A stretch of DNA of 6,446 nt, taken from Elusimicrobiota bacterium. Lineage in GTDB: Bacteria; RUG730. The notes beneath the pieces are model-generated. The model saw only the letters and a list, made by a program, of their open reading frames with translations, ran no database searches and was not told where the DNA came from. The stretch is from positions 1 to 6,446 of the forward strand of contig JAIRLV010000053.1 in NCBI GenBank assembly GCA_031259185.1, written 5' to 3'. Positions 1 through 6,245 of this stretch are shown one piece after another. The first letter of the stretch is position 1, and every line of letters begins with the position of its first letter. Made by a program: the position numbers and the translations under genes.

Positions 1-1926
1 TGGTTTAATACTAATTACCATTATATTGTTCCAGAGTTAGATGAAAATATCAATTTCAAACTAAATAGTTCAAAAATCATCAAAGAATACAATGAAGCAA
101 AAAAAATTGGAATAACTCCAAAAATCAATATTATTGGACCTTTAACCTTTTTAGGATTATCCAAAAATAAACTAGGAGAAAATTGTTATTCCTATTTTGA
201 AAAAATTATTCCTATTTATAAAGAACTTTTAATTGAACTTTCAAAACTTGATGATAATATATATATTCAATTTGATGAACCTATTTTTGTAAAAGATACA
301 AATAAGCTAGAATTAGATCTATTGAAAGATGCATATGATTTATTATCTTCTGTAAGTAAAAAAATAAAAATTATTGTAACAACATATTTTGAGCATTCAA
401 ACGAAGCAACACAAATATTATCAAAAACAAATATTTGGGGGATAGGACTTGATTTTATTTATGGGATGAAAAATATAGAAGCATTAAAAAATTTAAACTC
501 AAAAAAGCTTATAGCTGGAATAGTTGATGGAAGAAATATTTGGATTAATGACATAAACAAAACTATAAAGCTATTAAATGAAATCGAAAAAATTATTCCA
601 AAATCAGATATTATAATCTCTACAAGTTGTTCGTTGCTTCACGTTCCATACACTGTAAAAAATGAAAAAGAAAGCAATATAAATAATTATTTAAGTTTCG
701 CATACGAAAAAGTTAATGAAGTTGTTATTATTTCTAAATTGTTTAACAATGAAAATCTTTCTAGTGAAGAAACCAAATTTTTAGAAAAAAGAGCAGATTT
801 ATTAATAGAAAAAGAAAATTCAACTGAAATTAATGATATTTTAGTTCAAAAAAGATTGAAAAACATTATAAAAATTGAAAGAGAGGGGAATTTTGAAGAA
901 AGAATAAATATACAAAAAAATATATTAAAACTTCCAATATTGCCTACTACAACAATTGGAAGCTTTCCACAAACTGCTGAAATTAGACAATTAAGGAAAG
1001 ACTTTAAAAATAAAGAAATTTCAATAGAAGAATATGAAACTGGTATAAAAGAATATATAGATTATTGCATATCTTTTCAAGAAGAGATAGGATTAGATAT
1101 TTTAGTTCACGGAGAACCTGAAAGGAACGATATGGTAGAATATTTTGGCGAACAACTGAAAGGTTTTCATTTTACAAGTAATGGTTGGGTACAAAGTTAT
1201 GGCTCAAGATGCGTAAAGCCGCCAATTATTTATGGCGATATTTCTAGACCAAAGCCTATGACGCTAAAATGGATATTATATGCGCAAAGCAAAACGAATA
1301 AAATTGTTAAAGGAATGTTAACTGGTCCAGTTACTATTTTAAATTGGTCATTTATTAGAAATGATATGCCAAGATATGAAATATCAAAACAAATAGCATT
1401 AGCTATAAGCGACGAGATAAAAGATTTACAAGACGCTGGGATAAAAATCATACAAGTTGACGAAGCTGCCTTTAAAGAAGGCTATCCCGTACGAAAAGAA
1501 AATATAAGAGAATACGAAAGATGGGCGGTTGAAAATTTTAAGCTTTCAATTAGTCCTGCAAACAAAGAAACCCAAATTCATACTCATATGTGTTATAGCG
1601 AATTTAGCGAAATAATTAAAACAATTGAAAAAATGGATGCAGACGTATTAACTATAGAAACAGCTAGAAGCGGCAATGAATTGTTAAAAATTTTCAATCA
1701 AGTTGGCTATAAAAATGAGCTTGGACCTGGAGTATATGACATACATTCTCCGAGAGTGCCTTGTGTTGATGAATTTTACAATCAAATAAAAAATCTAGAA
1801 AAAATTTTTCATATAGAAAAGTTATGGATAAATCCAGACTGTGGATTAAAAACTAGAAAATGGGAAGAAGTAAAAGCTGCATTAAGTAATATGGTTCAAG
1901 CAGTAAAAATGATTAGAAAAAATTAA
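1..1926 (+). CDS. metE: Cobalamin-independent methionine synthase MetE (5' end outside window)
   Basis: This cytoplasmic zinc enzyme transfers a methyl group from 5-methyltetrahydropteroyl-polyglutamate to homocysteine, the last step of methionine synthesis. The frame is open from base 1, beginning with the conserved WFNTNYHY block, so the ATG at 322 is internal and not the start. The window holds 641 residues. The active-site landmarks align with E. coli MetE (753 aa, recalled numbering) at a constant offset of 112, so only about 112 N-terminal residues are missing and there are no net indels over the landmark region. Zinc ligands are seen at window codons H529, C531, E553 and C614. Substrate-site residues are IGS 319-321, E372, W449, D487 and E493, and the catalytic His is H582 (YDIHSP). 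The gene looks intact and active. It is convergent with the next gene, and no clear terminator of its own is visible. Any upstream riboswitch or regulator site lies outside the window. Confidence 0.97.
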   Translation, partial: WFNTNYHYIVPELDENINFKLNSSKIIKEYNEAKKIGITPKINIIGPLTFLGLSKNKLGENCYSYFEKIIPIYKELLIELSKLDDNIYIQFDEPIFVKDTNKLELDLLKDAYDLLSSVSKKIKIIVTTYFEHSNEATQILSKTNIWGIGLDFIYGMKNIEALKNLNSKKLIAGIVDGRNIWINDINKTIKLLNEIEKIIPKSDIIISTSCSLLHVPYTVKNEKESNINNYLSFAYEKVNEVVIISKLFNNENLSSEETKFLEKRADLLIEKENSTEINDILVQKRLKNIIKIEREGNFEERINIQKNILKLPILPTTTIGSFPQTAEIRQLRKDFKNKEISIEEYETGIKEYIDYCISFQEEIGLDILVHGEPERNDMVEYFGEQLKGFHFTSNGWVQSYGSRCVKPPIIYGDISRPKPMTLKWILYAQSKTNKIVKGMLTGPVTILNWSFIRNDMPRYEISKQIALAISDEIKDLQDAGIKIIQVDEAAFKEGYPVRKENIREYERWAVENFKLSISPANKETQIHTHMCYSEFSEIIKTIEKMDADVLTIETARSGNELLKIFNQVGYKNELGPGVYDIHSPRVPCVDEFYNQIKNLEKIFHIEKLWINPDCGLKTRKWEEVKAALSNMVQAVKMIRKN

Positions 1927-1981
1927 AAATTATATGCTATAAAATTCCAAAGTTTCAGAGTATAAAAAATATTATCAAAAA

Positions 1982-2009
1982 TGACAAAATTTTATTTGAA
2001 GTTTTATCA
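1982..2009 (-). terminator. AT-rich hairpin, candidate terminator of the CPBP-like gene
   Basis: A 28-nt inverted repeat forms a 12-position stem with one C-A mismatch, two G-T wobbles and an ATTT loop. It sits 10 nt past the stop of the minus-strand membrane protein gene. Read on the minus strand the hairpin is followed by a run of Ts, as expected of a rho-independent terminator. Read on the plus strand (after metE) it has no such run. The stem is almost all A-T pairs, so it would be weak. Confidence 0.35.
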
Positions 2010-2019
2010 AGAAAAATAA

Positions 2020-2964
2020 TTATTTTTTAGAAATAATACGAAAATTTTTAATGTAAAAATAATATAAAACAACGTTTGCTGTTAATAATACAAATATTCC
2101 AGCTAATCCATAAAATCCAATAATCAATTCATCCGCACCTACAATAAAAAATGTAGATAAAACAGAAGTTGAAAAAATTATTCCATTAAAAATTGAAGGA
2201 TAAATTATAGACTTTGTTTTTTTATAAATCATTGCGAGAATTGGAGTTATTAAAACATAAAAAGCTAGTATTACAAAAGCTAACAAGATATAATTTTTGG
2301 ACTTTCCGAAATAACCGACAAAAGTAAATGGCGCATAAATTATCCCTCTAAAAAATCCCATGTATAAGCTTTTTTCCCAAAAACTCATATATTTCAGTTC
2401 ATTCCATAAAAATCCAAACCAAGCAATAAATTCTAGCCAAAAAAATATTGCAGAACTAGATACGCCTACTATAATTCCAACAAAAACATTTAGCATCCAA
2501 AAAAATTGAACGCTAAAATCTGAAGCAAATTTTTTAAAAACATCTATTTTTTTTGGCGTCCAAATTTGAGAATACTTTTGCAAAAGTATGTTAAAATCTG
2601 TAGAAAAATGGATATGATCTGTTATAAGTGAAAATGATAAATCGACCAAAAACACTAAAGCTTCCAAAATTATTGCCATATAAACCACTAAAAAAAATTT
2701 TCTAATGATATTAGCAGAATCAATATTAAAAAAAAACTTTCTGTTTTTGTTAGAAAATAAATTTTGTTTGTATAAAATATTTTTTACGAAAAAAGATGAA
2801 AATAACGGAATTAATATTATAAAATAATTTATGAGAAAAGCGCCTTTAGTTATTTCAAAAAAAATAAAATCTGAAAAATAGAAAACAAAAAATATTAAAT
2901 AATTTAAAATTATAGAAATTGTCAAAAATAAAAATATTTGATTTTTTGGATGAATGTTTTGCAC
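2020..2964 (-). CDS. CPBP-like (CAAX protease/bacteriocin-processing) membrane protein, apparently catalytically dead
   Basis: This 314-residue, strongly hydrophobic integral membrane protein has about eight predicted membrane segments (roughly 9-32, 43-62, 89-111, 150-178, 196-216, 225-246, 256-277, 279-303). The region 178-264 has the layout of the CPBP intramembrane metalloprotease family: E178...W182-F-G-F-L, then GIIYAP (207-212), then YPSIFNG (255-261). In active members these read EExxxR, FxxxH and HxxxN/D. Here the second Glu is F181, the Arg is F183, and the two catalytic His positions are Y210 and N260. The fold may be kept while protease activity is probably lost. The start is GTG at 2962-2964, because a TAG lies two codons upstream in frame and GGAGA (2974-2978) sits 9 nt before it. 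The family assignment rests on motif spacing only; an unrelated multi-pass protein remains possible. No substrate is evident from the neighbours. Confidence 0.6.
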   Translation of the reverse strand: MQNIHPKNQIFLFLTISIILNYLIFFVFYFSDFIFFEITKGAFLINYFIILIPLFSSFFVKNILYKQNLFSNKNRKFFFNIDSANIIRKFFLVVYMAIILEALVFLVDLSFSLITDHIHFSTDFNILLQKYSQIWTPKKIDVFKKFASDFSVQFFWMLNVFVGIIVGVSSSAIFFWLEFIAWFGFLWNELKYMSFWEKSLYMGFFRGIIYAPFTFVGYFGKSKNYILLAFVILAFYVLITPILAMIYKKTKSIIYPSIFNGIIFSTSVLSTFFIVGADELIIGFYGLAGIFVLLTANVVLYYFYIKNFRIISKK

Positions 2965-3131
2965 TTGCTATTGTCTCCAATAATATTTGAACAGAAAAGA
3001 AATTTTTATTATATTGTATTTCATTTTGTTTTATTATAGAATATAAATCAGATTTATTATAATAATTTTTAAAATTTTTAGTAGTAGTGTGACATTTTAT
3101 TTTTATGGGAAAAGTCTAACAAAATCTATAT
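2965..3131. other. Intergenic region between the divergent CPBP-like and tRNA-His genes; holds a small dyad
   Basis: This 167-bp spacer should hold promoters in both directions. A perfect 7-bp inverted repeat with a one-base centre (ATAAATC-A-GATTTAT) lies at 3043-3057, next to several TATAAT-like hexamers on the minus strand. It could be an operator or chance in such AT-rich DNA. A GTGACA hexamer at 3089-3094 and TCTAAC at 3115-3120 could be a tRNA promoter, but the 20-nt spacing is poor. No strong -35/-10 pair is visible. Confidence 0.25.
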
Positions 3132-3204
3132 GGTGGCTGTAGTTCAATGGTAGAGCGCAAGATTGTGGTTCTTGTTGTTGTGGGTTCGAATCCCATCAGC
3201 CACC
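3132..3204 (+). tRNA. tRNA-His (anticodon GTG)
   Basis: A complete cloverleaf can be drawn. The acceptor stem GTGGCTG (3133-3139) pairs with CAGCCAC (3197-3203). The D arm is GTTC/GAGC, and the anticodon stem CAAGA/TCTTG encloses loop TTGTGGT with anticodon GTG at 3165-3167. The variable region is 5 nt, and the T arm is GTGGG/CCCAT with loop TTCGAAT. An extra G at 3132 faces C73 at 3204, which is the G-1:C73 identity pair peculiar to tRNA-His. CCA is not encoded (CC then TT follows), so it must be added by tRNA nucleotidyltransferase. The serine recombinase reading frame from the other strand ends inside the last nine bases. Confidence 0.97.
3196..3204. other. Putative island/tRNA junction (attachment-site half) at the 3' end of tRNA-His
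   Basis: The recombinase frame on the minus strand runs straight into the tRNA gene. Its last two Gly codons and its TGA stop are the antisense of the tRNA acceptor 3' strand. The tRNA remains intact, as expected when an element recombines at a tRNA 3' end and restores the sequence. This is inferred: no second copy of the tRNA 3' end was found in the window, so the att core and the far junction cannot be defined here. Confidence 0.4.
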
Positions 3205-3955
3205 CTTTCTATTATCAAAAACGAACTCTTTTTTTAGGTTTGAATTAGAATGGAGATTTGCTTTTTCATTGATATTTGTTGTATCGTCATAGTGATAGTT
3301 GTCGCTAACATTGTAATAAACAACTATAGAATCATCATAAACGTAAATACAATTTATAAAAGTATCTATTATTTTACTTTTATATTTTTCATTATTTATA
3401 TCACCTTTACACATATCCATCAAAAAAAATTTTATTTCATCTTTTGATAAATTCAAATCAGTTGATAATTTAAGTTTAGCTAATCTTGTTTCTAAATCGT
3501 TTTTTTGTATATCTAAATTTTTTACCATTTCATCAAATTTTTTGACTGCACTAATAGAATCAATTGTCCGCATTTTTTCAATAAGATTGTTTATTTCTCT
3601 ATATTTTTTTGAAATTTCTTTTGTAAGCGTATCCATTTCTCCGCTTTCAATTCTTTTTAAATATTCTTTATAGACTTGCTCGGCAACATAATCAATATTG
3701 TCTTCTGCTAAAACAAAAGAAATTGTTTGCTCTACAATATAGTTTTCTAAAAATACTTTATCTTCCCTATTTTTTTGACAATTATTTAGTCTTTTCCTTT
3801 TTCCATTACAAATATAATAATAATATTTTTTGCCAGTTTTGCTAGTTCCAGACTCTCCAGTCATTTTCAGTCCACAGTTTCCGCAAAATAGTTTGTTTGT
3901 TAATTTATATTTGGTTGTTGCTTTATTAATTGCAGGCGAATGACTCATAATTTTA

Positions 3956-3962
3956 CTCCTTT
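3956..3962 (-). promoter_or_regulatory. Strong internal Shine-Dalgarno (AAAGGAG) before ATG 3946-3948 in the broken recombinase
   Basis: AAAGGAG lies 7 nt before an in-frame ATG at codon 262. This is a better ribosome site than that of the gene's own start. It could drive separate translation of the last 250 codons, which begin MSHSPAIN and carry the four-Cys zinc ribbon and coiled coil without the catalytic domain. Whether it is used is unknown. It may simply be the codons for Gln-Arg-Ser in the parent protein. Confidence 0.4.
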
Positions 3963-4731
3963 GTTGAACTTTTTCAAATAATTCCTTTGGAATTATCGCA
4001 GGGAATACATTATCATAAATTATATTATTGTGAACAGTAATGCCAACATATTTTTTATTTGTTAGTATCTGATAAAGGCTATTGAGCCTGAATTTATCTC
4101 CATTTCTTTTTATAATTCCTTTTTCGTTTAGTTTTTTAATTATTTCTTTTTTATGTATTCCTTCTGCATACTATTCAAATATAGAACGAATGATTGGAGC
4201 AAATTATTCATCAATAACTGCTTTTTTGCCTTCTCTTTTATATCCAATTGGCATAATGCTATTAACTGCATTGCCTTTTTCAAGAGAAACTTTAAGTCCT
4301 CTTTTGACTTTTCTTGATAATTCTTGTATATAATATTCTGCCATTCCGTCAAGAACAGATTCTAATATTATTGCCTCTGGACTATCTGGGAGATATTCCA
4401 TTGCAGAAATAACTTTTACATTCTGCCCTTTTAATTATTCTTTATACTTAGAACTAATTGCTCGACTTCTTGCAAATCTATCTAACTGATATACAATGAT
4501 ATATTGAAATTGATGTGAATAAGATTCTCTTATCATTTTTTGAAACGAATAACGTTCATCAGTCCCTCCAGTTTTGGCACGGTCAATATATTCATTTATT
4601 ACTTTGTATCCTTCTTGTTTTGCAAAATTATAACAAGCTTGAATCTGTCCTTCTATGCTTGTTTCATTTTGTTTTGAGCTGCTAAATCTAGCATAGATTA
4701 CGGCTGGTTTGTCAGTTTGTATTTGCCTCAT

Positions 4732-4951
4732 AATTTTATTTCTTGTCCTTATTTTATAAAAAAAACTTGCATTTTTTGAAAAAATTAGTTATTATTTTTA
4801 TGTAAATTATTTTGAAATTAAATACATTAATCCAATGCGGTAAATCCTGCAAGATATCAATAATGTTGACTAAGGATTAAGAGTTATTGATTATAAACTT
4901 GTAAGGGACGCACTTTATAAAGACATACTTCATTTTGAAGTATGTCTTTTT
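4732..4951. other. 220-bp gap between recombinase and DUF3800 gene; possible remnant of another element
   Basis: Besides the promoter-like and terminator sequences, this gap has a small hairpin (TGCGG...CCTGCA, 4836-4851). The stretch 4830-4920 looks less AT-rich than its surroundings. In one plus frame it reads GLRVIDYK from 4874. GLR-I/V/L near a C-terminus recalls the ends of IS200/IS605-type TnpB proteins, and those elements carry hairpins in their right ends. The frame is cut by stops at 4838 and 4871, and no zinc-finger or catalytic motif is present, so this is only a hint. The promoter of the recombinase should also lie here; none is clear. Confidence 0.2.
4866..4897 (+). promoter_or_regulatory. 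Possible plus-strand promoter upstream of the terminator at 4919
   Basis: TTGACT (4866-4871) matches the -35 consensus in five of six positions. GATTAT (4889-4894) lies 17 nt downstream, with an overlapping TATAAA at 4892-4897. A transcript from here would run only about 50 nt before the strong terminator at 4919-4953, and no coding frame of note lies between. It could drive a very small RNA, be the remnant of a lost gene, or be chance in AT-rich DNA. Confidence 0.25.
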
Positions 4952-4953
4952 TT
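4919..4953 (+). terminator. Strong rho-independent terminator
   Basis: A perfect 13-bp stem (AAAGACATACTTC / GAAGTATGTCTTT) with a 5-nt ATTTT loop runs into a T tract ending at 4953, so it reads best on the plus strand. No plus-strand gene precedes it within the window other than the tRNA far upstream. On the minus strand the same hairpin starts right after the TAA of the DUF3800 gene (4952-4954), but only three Ts follow it, so it may act there as a weaker terminator or as a 3'-end stabilising hairpin. It separates the cargo genes from the recombinase. Confidence 0.8.
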
Positions 4954-5563
4954 ATTTATAAATAATCTCAGTTATTATCTTATCTTCAAAAATATCATAC
5001 CATTCATAATATTTATTTTCATACTTTTTGAATATTCCCCAAGCAAATAAATCTGCTAAATTTATAAGTTTTTCTTTTTTAGAATCTTCATGAAAAATTT
5101 TTATATTTTTTGTTTCATTGTTTAAATTTTTTATATAACCATCAAATTTATTAATTTCTTTTTTTGTTTTAGATTTATCTAATATAAAGTAGACATTTTT
5201 ATCTAAATATATTTTTTCTAATATTTTACCAACTAAATAATCATATAATTTAGTTGTTAGATTATATTTTAATTTCTTCTTATCTACTATCATAGTATAT
5301 ATTTCAAAATTAAACTTTTTTATTTTATCATATAATTTAATTTTTGTTTTTAAATCAGTAGAGATTGACTTAATTTCTTGTATTTTTCTATTCCTTTTAC
5401 TTTTTTCCCAAAGTTTCTTTATAATTCTTTTAATTTCTTTTAAGATTAAATTTTTATCTTTTTCTATATGAACTGAAACACAGCATATTATAAAATATTT
5501 TGATGTTCCTTTTTTACTAAAATCAAAACCTAAATCTCCACTCTCATCTAAATATATATACAT
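4952..5563 (-). CDS. DUF3800 family protein
   Basis: This is a complete 203-residue soluble protein. The N-terminus MYIYLDESGD (D6, E7, D10) is the hallmark of DUF3800, a family thought to have an RNase H-like fold and often found on phages and genomic islands. Family features further along are YFILDKS (D129) in the middle and HEDSKKEKLINLADLFAW (158-175, with D160 and D171) near the C-terminus, where members usually have a D-S...Q/N-x-A-D-L block. The acidic residues are therefore all kept, and an intact metal-dependent site is plausible; the biochemical role of the family is not established. The protein is very rich in Lys and Ile. AGAGA (5569-5573) is 5 nt before the ATG, a good ribosome site. 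It follows the phosphatase gene by 38 nt in the same direction, so the two are probably co-transcribed. A terminator hairpin follows the stop at once. Confidence 0.85.
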   Translation of the reverse strand: MYIYLDESGDLGFDFSKKGTSKYFIICCVSVHIEKDKNLILKEIKRIIKKLWEKSKRNRKIQEIKSISTDLKTKIKLYDKIKKFNFEIYTMIVDKKKLKYNLTTKLYDYLVGKILEKIYLDKNVYFILDKSKTKKEINKFDGYIKNLNNETKNIKIFHEDSKKEKLINLADLFAWGIFKKYENKYYEWYDIFEDKIITEIIYK

Positions 5564-5601
5564 TCTTGTCTCTTTTTTATATTTCTTGTTTTATACTTTT
5601 T

Positions 5602-6084
5602 TTAAAATATAGGATTAACAACTAAATCTTTCCAGTTATTGTTTAGATAAAGAGCAATTCCTATTCCAAGATTAGTTTGAGGATAAATTTTAGTAAAATC
5701 GGCTTTAGCTTTTTGATAGTTTTCTGTAGAAATTATTCTTTTTCTAGCTAAATAAAAAAGAGCAAGACTTGAAGATCTAGAAACTCCTTGATTGCAATGA
5801 ATTAATATTCTATTATTTTTAATATTACTTTCAATAAAATCAAGGCTAGCTTTCATTATAGGATGCGTAAATTTAGGGAGCAATTCTTTTTCCATGTCTA
5901 CCATGTTAAGATATAAATAATCAGGTGTTTGAGCGATTAAATATGATGGGTGACTTTGTGGAAGACTGCCTTTATAACCTAAATACTTCTGATGACAAGT
6001 TTTGCACGCATGAATAGTTCTAAAATCTTTTGAAAGACAATCTGAATCATTGCCTATGAATAAATTTTTGTATATTTCTTTCAT
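5602..6084 (-). CDS. Dual-specificity-type protein phosphatase
   Basis: This 160-residue cysteine-based phosphatase has the P-loop HCNQGVSRS at residues 96-104, giving nucleophile C97 and phosphate-binding R103. D63 in LNMVDMEKE is the likely general acid. Upstream, HACKTCHQKYLGYKG (25-39) followed by SHPSYL is a block I recall from a family of small phage- and island-associated phosphatases; its Cys/His residues could bind a metal, but this is not shown. Length and motif spacing suggest a complete, active enzyme. Its target (phosphotyrosine/serine protein or another phosphoester) is unknown. The start chosen is ATG 6084, with AAGGAA 5 nt upstream; an in-frame ATG at 6102 would add MEKGTF but lacks as good a site. 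It lies 37 nt after the lipoprotein frame and 38 nt before the DUF3800 gene, consistent with one operon. Confidence 0.88.
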   Translation of the reverse strand: MKEIYKNLFIGNDSDCLSKDFRTIHACKTCHQKYLGYKGSLPQSHPSYLIAQTPDYLYLNMVDMEKELLPKFTHPIMKASLDFIESNIKNNRILIHCNQGVSRSSSLALFYLARKRIISTENYQKAKADFTKIYPQTNLGIGIALYLNNNWKDLVVNPIF

Positions 6085-6089
6085 AAATG

Positions 6090-6095
6090 TTCCTT
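6090..6095 (-). promoter_or_regulatory. Shine-Dalgarno AAGGAA deciding the phosphatase start
   Basis: AAGGAA sits 5 nt before ATG 6082-6084. It falls inside the codons that would be used if translation began at the upstream ATG 6102. The region before ATG 6102 (GTAATAGTA) has no purine-rich site, so the downstream start is preferred. Confidence 0.65.
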
Positions 6096-6121
6096 TTTCC
6101 ATTACTATTACTTTTTATAAT

Positions 6122-6234
6122 TTATTTTAAAGTAATTCCTATATCATCCACAAACATATCTCTAAACTTTTCTGGATTACAAGAAATAAAAATTATTAAA
6201 ATTAGCAATATTAAAAAAAATAATATTTTTTCAT
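6122..6234 (-). pseudogene. Tiny lipoprotein gene, out of frame by one base at a T8 tract (frameshift or phase-off state)
   Basis: From ATG 6234 the frame reads MKKYYFF and meets TAA right after a run of eight Ts (6213-6220). With one extra T it would continue as a classic lipoprotein signal: MKKYYFF, then a long Leu/Ile stretch, then FISC as lipobox, then NPEKFRDMFVDDIGITLK and a TAA at 6122-6124. The result would be a precursor of about 37 residues, with a mature peptide of about 19 acylated at Cys and anchored in a membrane. No alternative start in the downstream frame gives a proper signal peptide. The gap to the preceding gene's stop is 11 nt, and AAGAGAA overlapping that stop is a weak ribosome site about 14 nt away. 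The T8 tract suggests slipped-strand phase variation, simple decay, or a sequencing error. Such short lipoproteins resemble bacteriocin lysis (release) peptides or entry-exclusion lipoproteins, but no function can be assigned. Confidence 0.55.
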
Positions 6235-6245
6235 TATTTTTTTAT

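Larger units (their letters stand above)
3196..4731 (-). pseudogene. Large serine recombinase, one frame with three internal stop codons
   Basis: Intact relatives are site-specific integrases or excisionases of mobile elements, using a 5' phosphoserine link. From the ATG at 4731 a single frame of 511 codons can be read. The N-terminal resolvase domain (codons 8-98) has the YARFSSS motif with likely nucleophile S17, and LDRFARSR (83-90). A central recombinase domain spans about 100-255. A zinc ribbon has Cys 283, 286, 308 and 318, followed by a long coiled coil (about 371-424) and a C-terminal tail. The frame is broken by TAA at 4435-4437 (codon 99), TAA at 4204-4206 (codon 176) and TAG at 4171-4173 (codon 187). 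There are no frameshifts, and domain sequence continues cleanly through each stop. AAGGA (4746-4750) lies 14 nt before the start, a long spacing. The C-terminus and TGA stop lie within tRNA-His. Full-length integrase cannot be made without readthrough. Confidence 0.9.

Noticed and set aside
322-324. ATG as start of metE
   Set aside because: The same frame is open to base 1 and encodes conserved MetE sequence (WFNTNYHY, IGPLTF, QFDEP) before it.
1230-1451. Minus-strand 73-codon frame within metE
   Set aside because: Antisense shadow of a highly conserved part of MetE.
1927-2009. Rho-independent terminator for metE
   Set aside because: The only hairpin (1982-2009) lacks a T run on the plus strand; it suits the opposite gene better.
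3250-3447. Plus-strand 65-codon frame
   Set aside because: It is the antisense of the recombinase C-terminal coding region, hydrophobic by virtue of complementing Lys/Asn codons.
4082-4352. Short frames on both strands within the recombinase (plus 83 codons; minus 70 codons)
   Set aside because: They are other-frame shadows of the central recombinase domain, whose own frame continues through the stops.
4171-4437. Recoded stop codons (alternative genetic code) explaining the recombinase
   Set aside because: metE, the CPBP-like gene, the phosphatase, the DUF3800 gene and the right-edge CDS all end at TAA at family-typical C-termini, so TAA is a true stop here. TAG alone cannot be judged.
4831-4851. 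Second copy of the tRNA-His 3' end as att site in the gap upstream of the recombinase
   Set aside because: Only a few bases around AATCC/AT resemble it; no convincing repeat of the T-arm or acceptor sequence was found to the right of the tRNA.
6085-6102. ATG 6102 as phosphatase start
   Set aside because: No ribosome site precedes it, while AAGGAA fits the ATG at 6084 with proper spacing.
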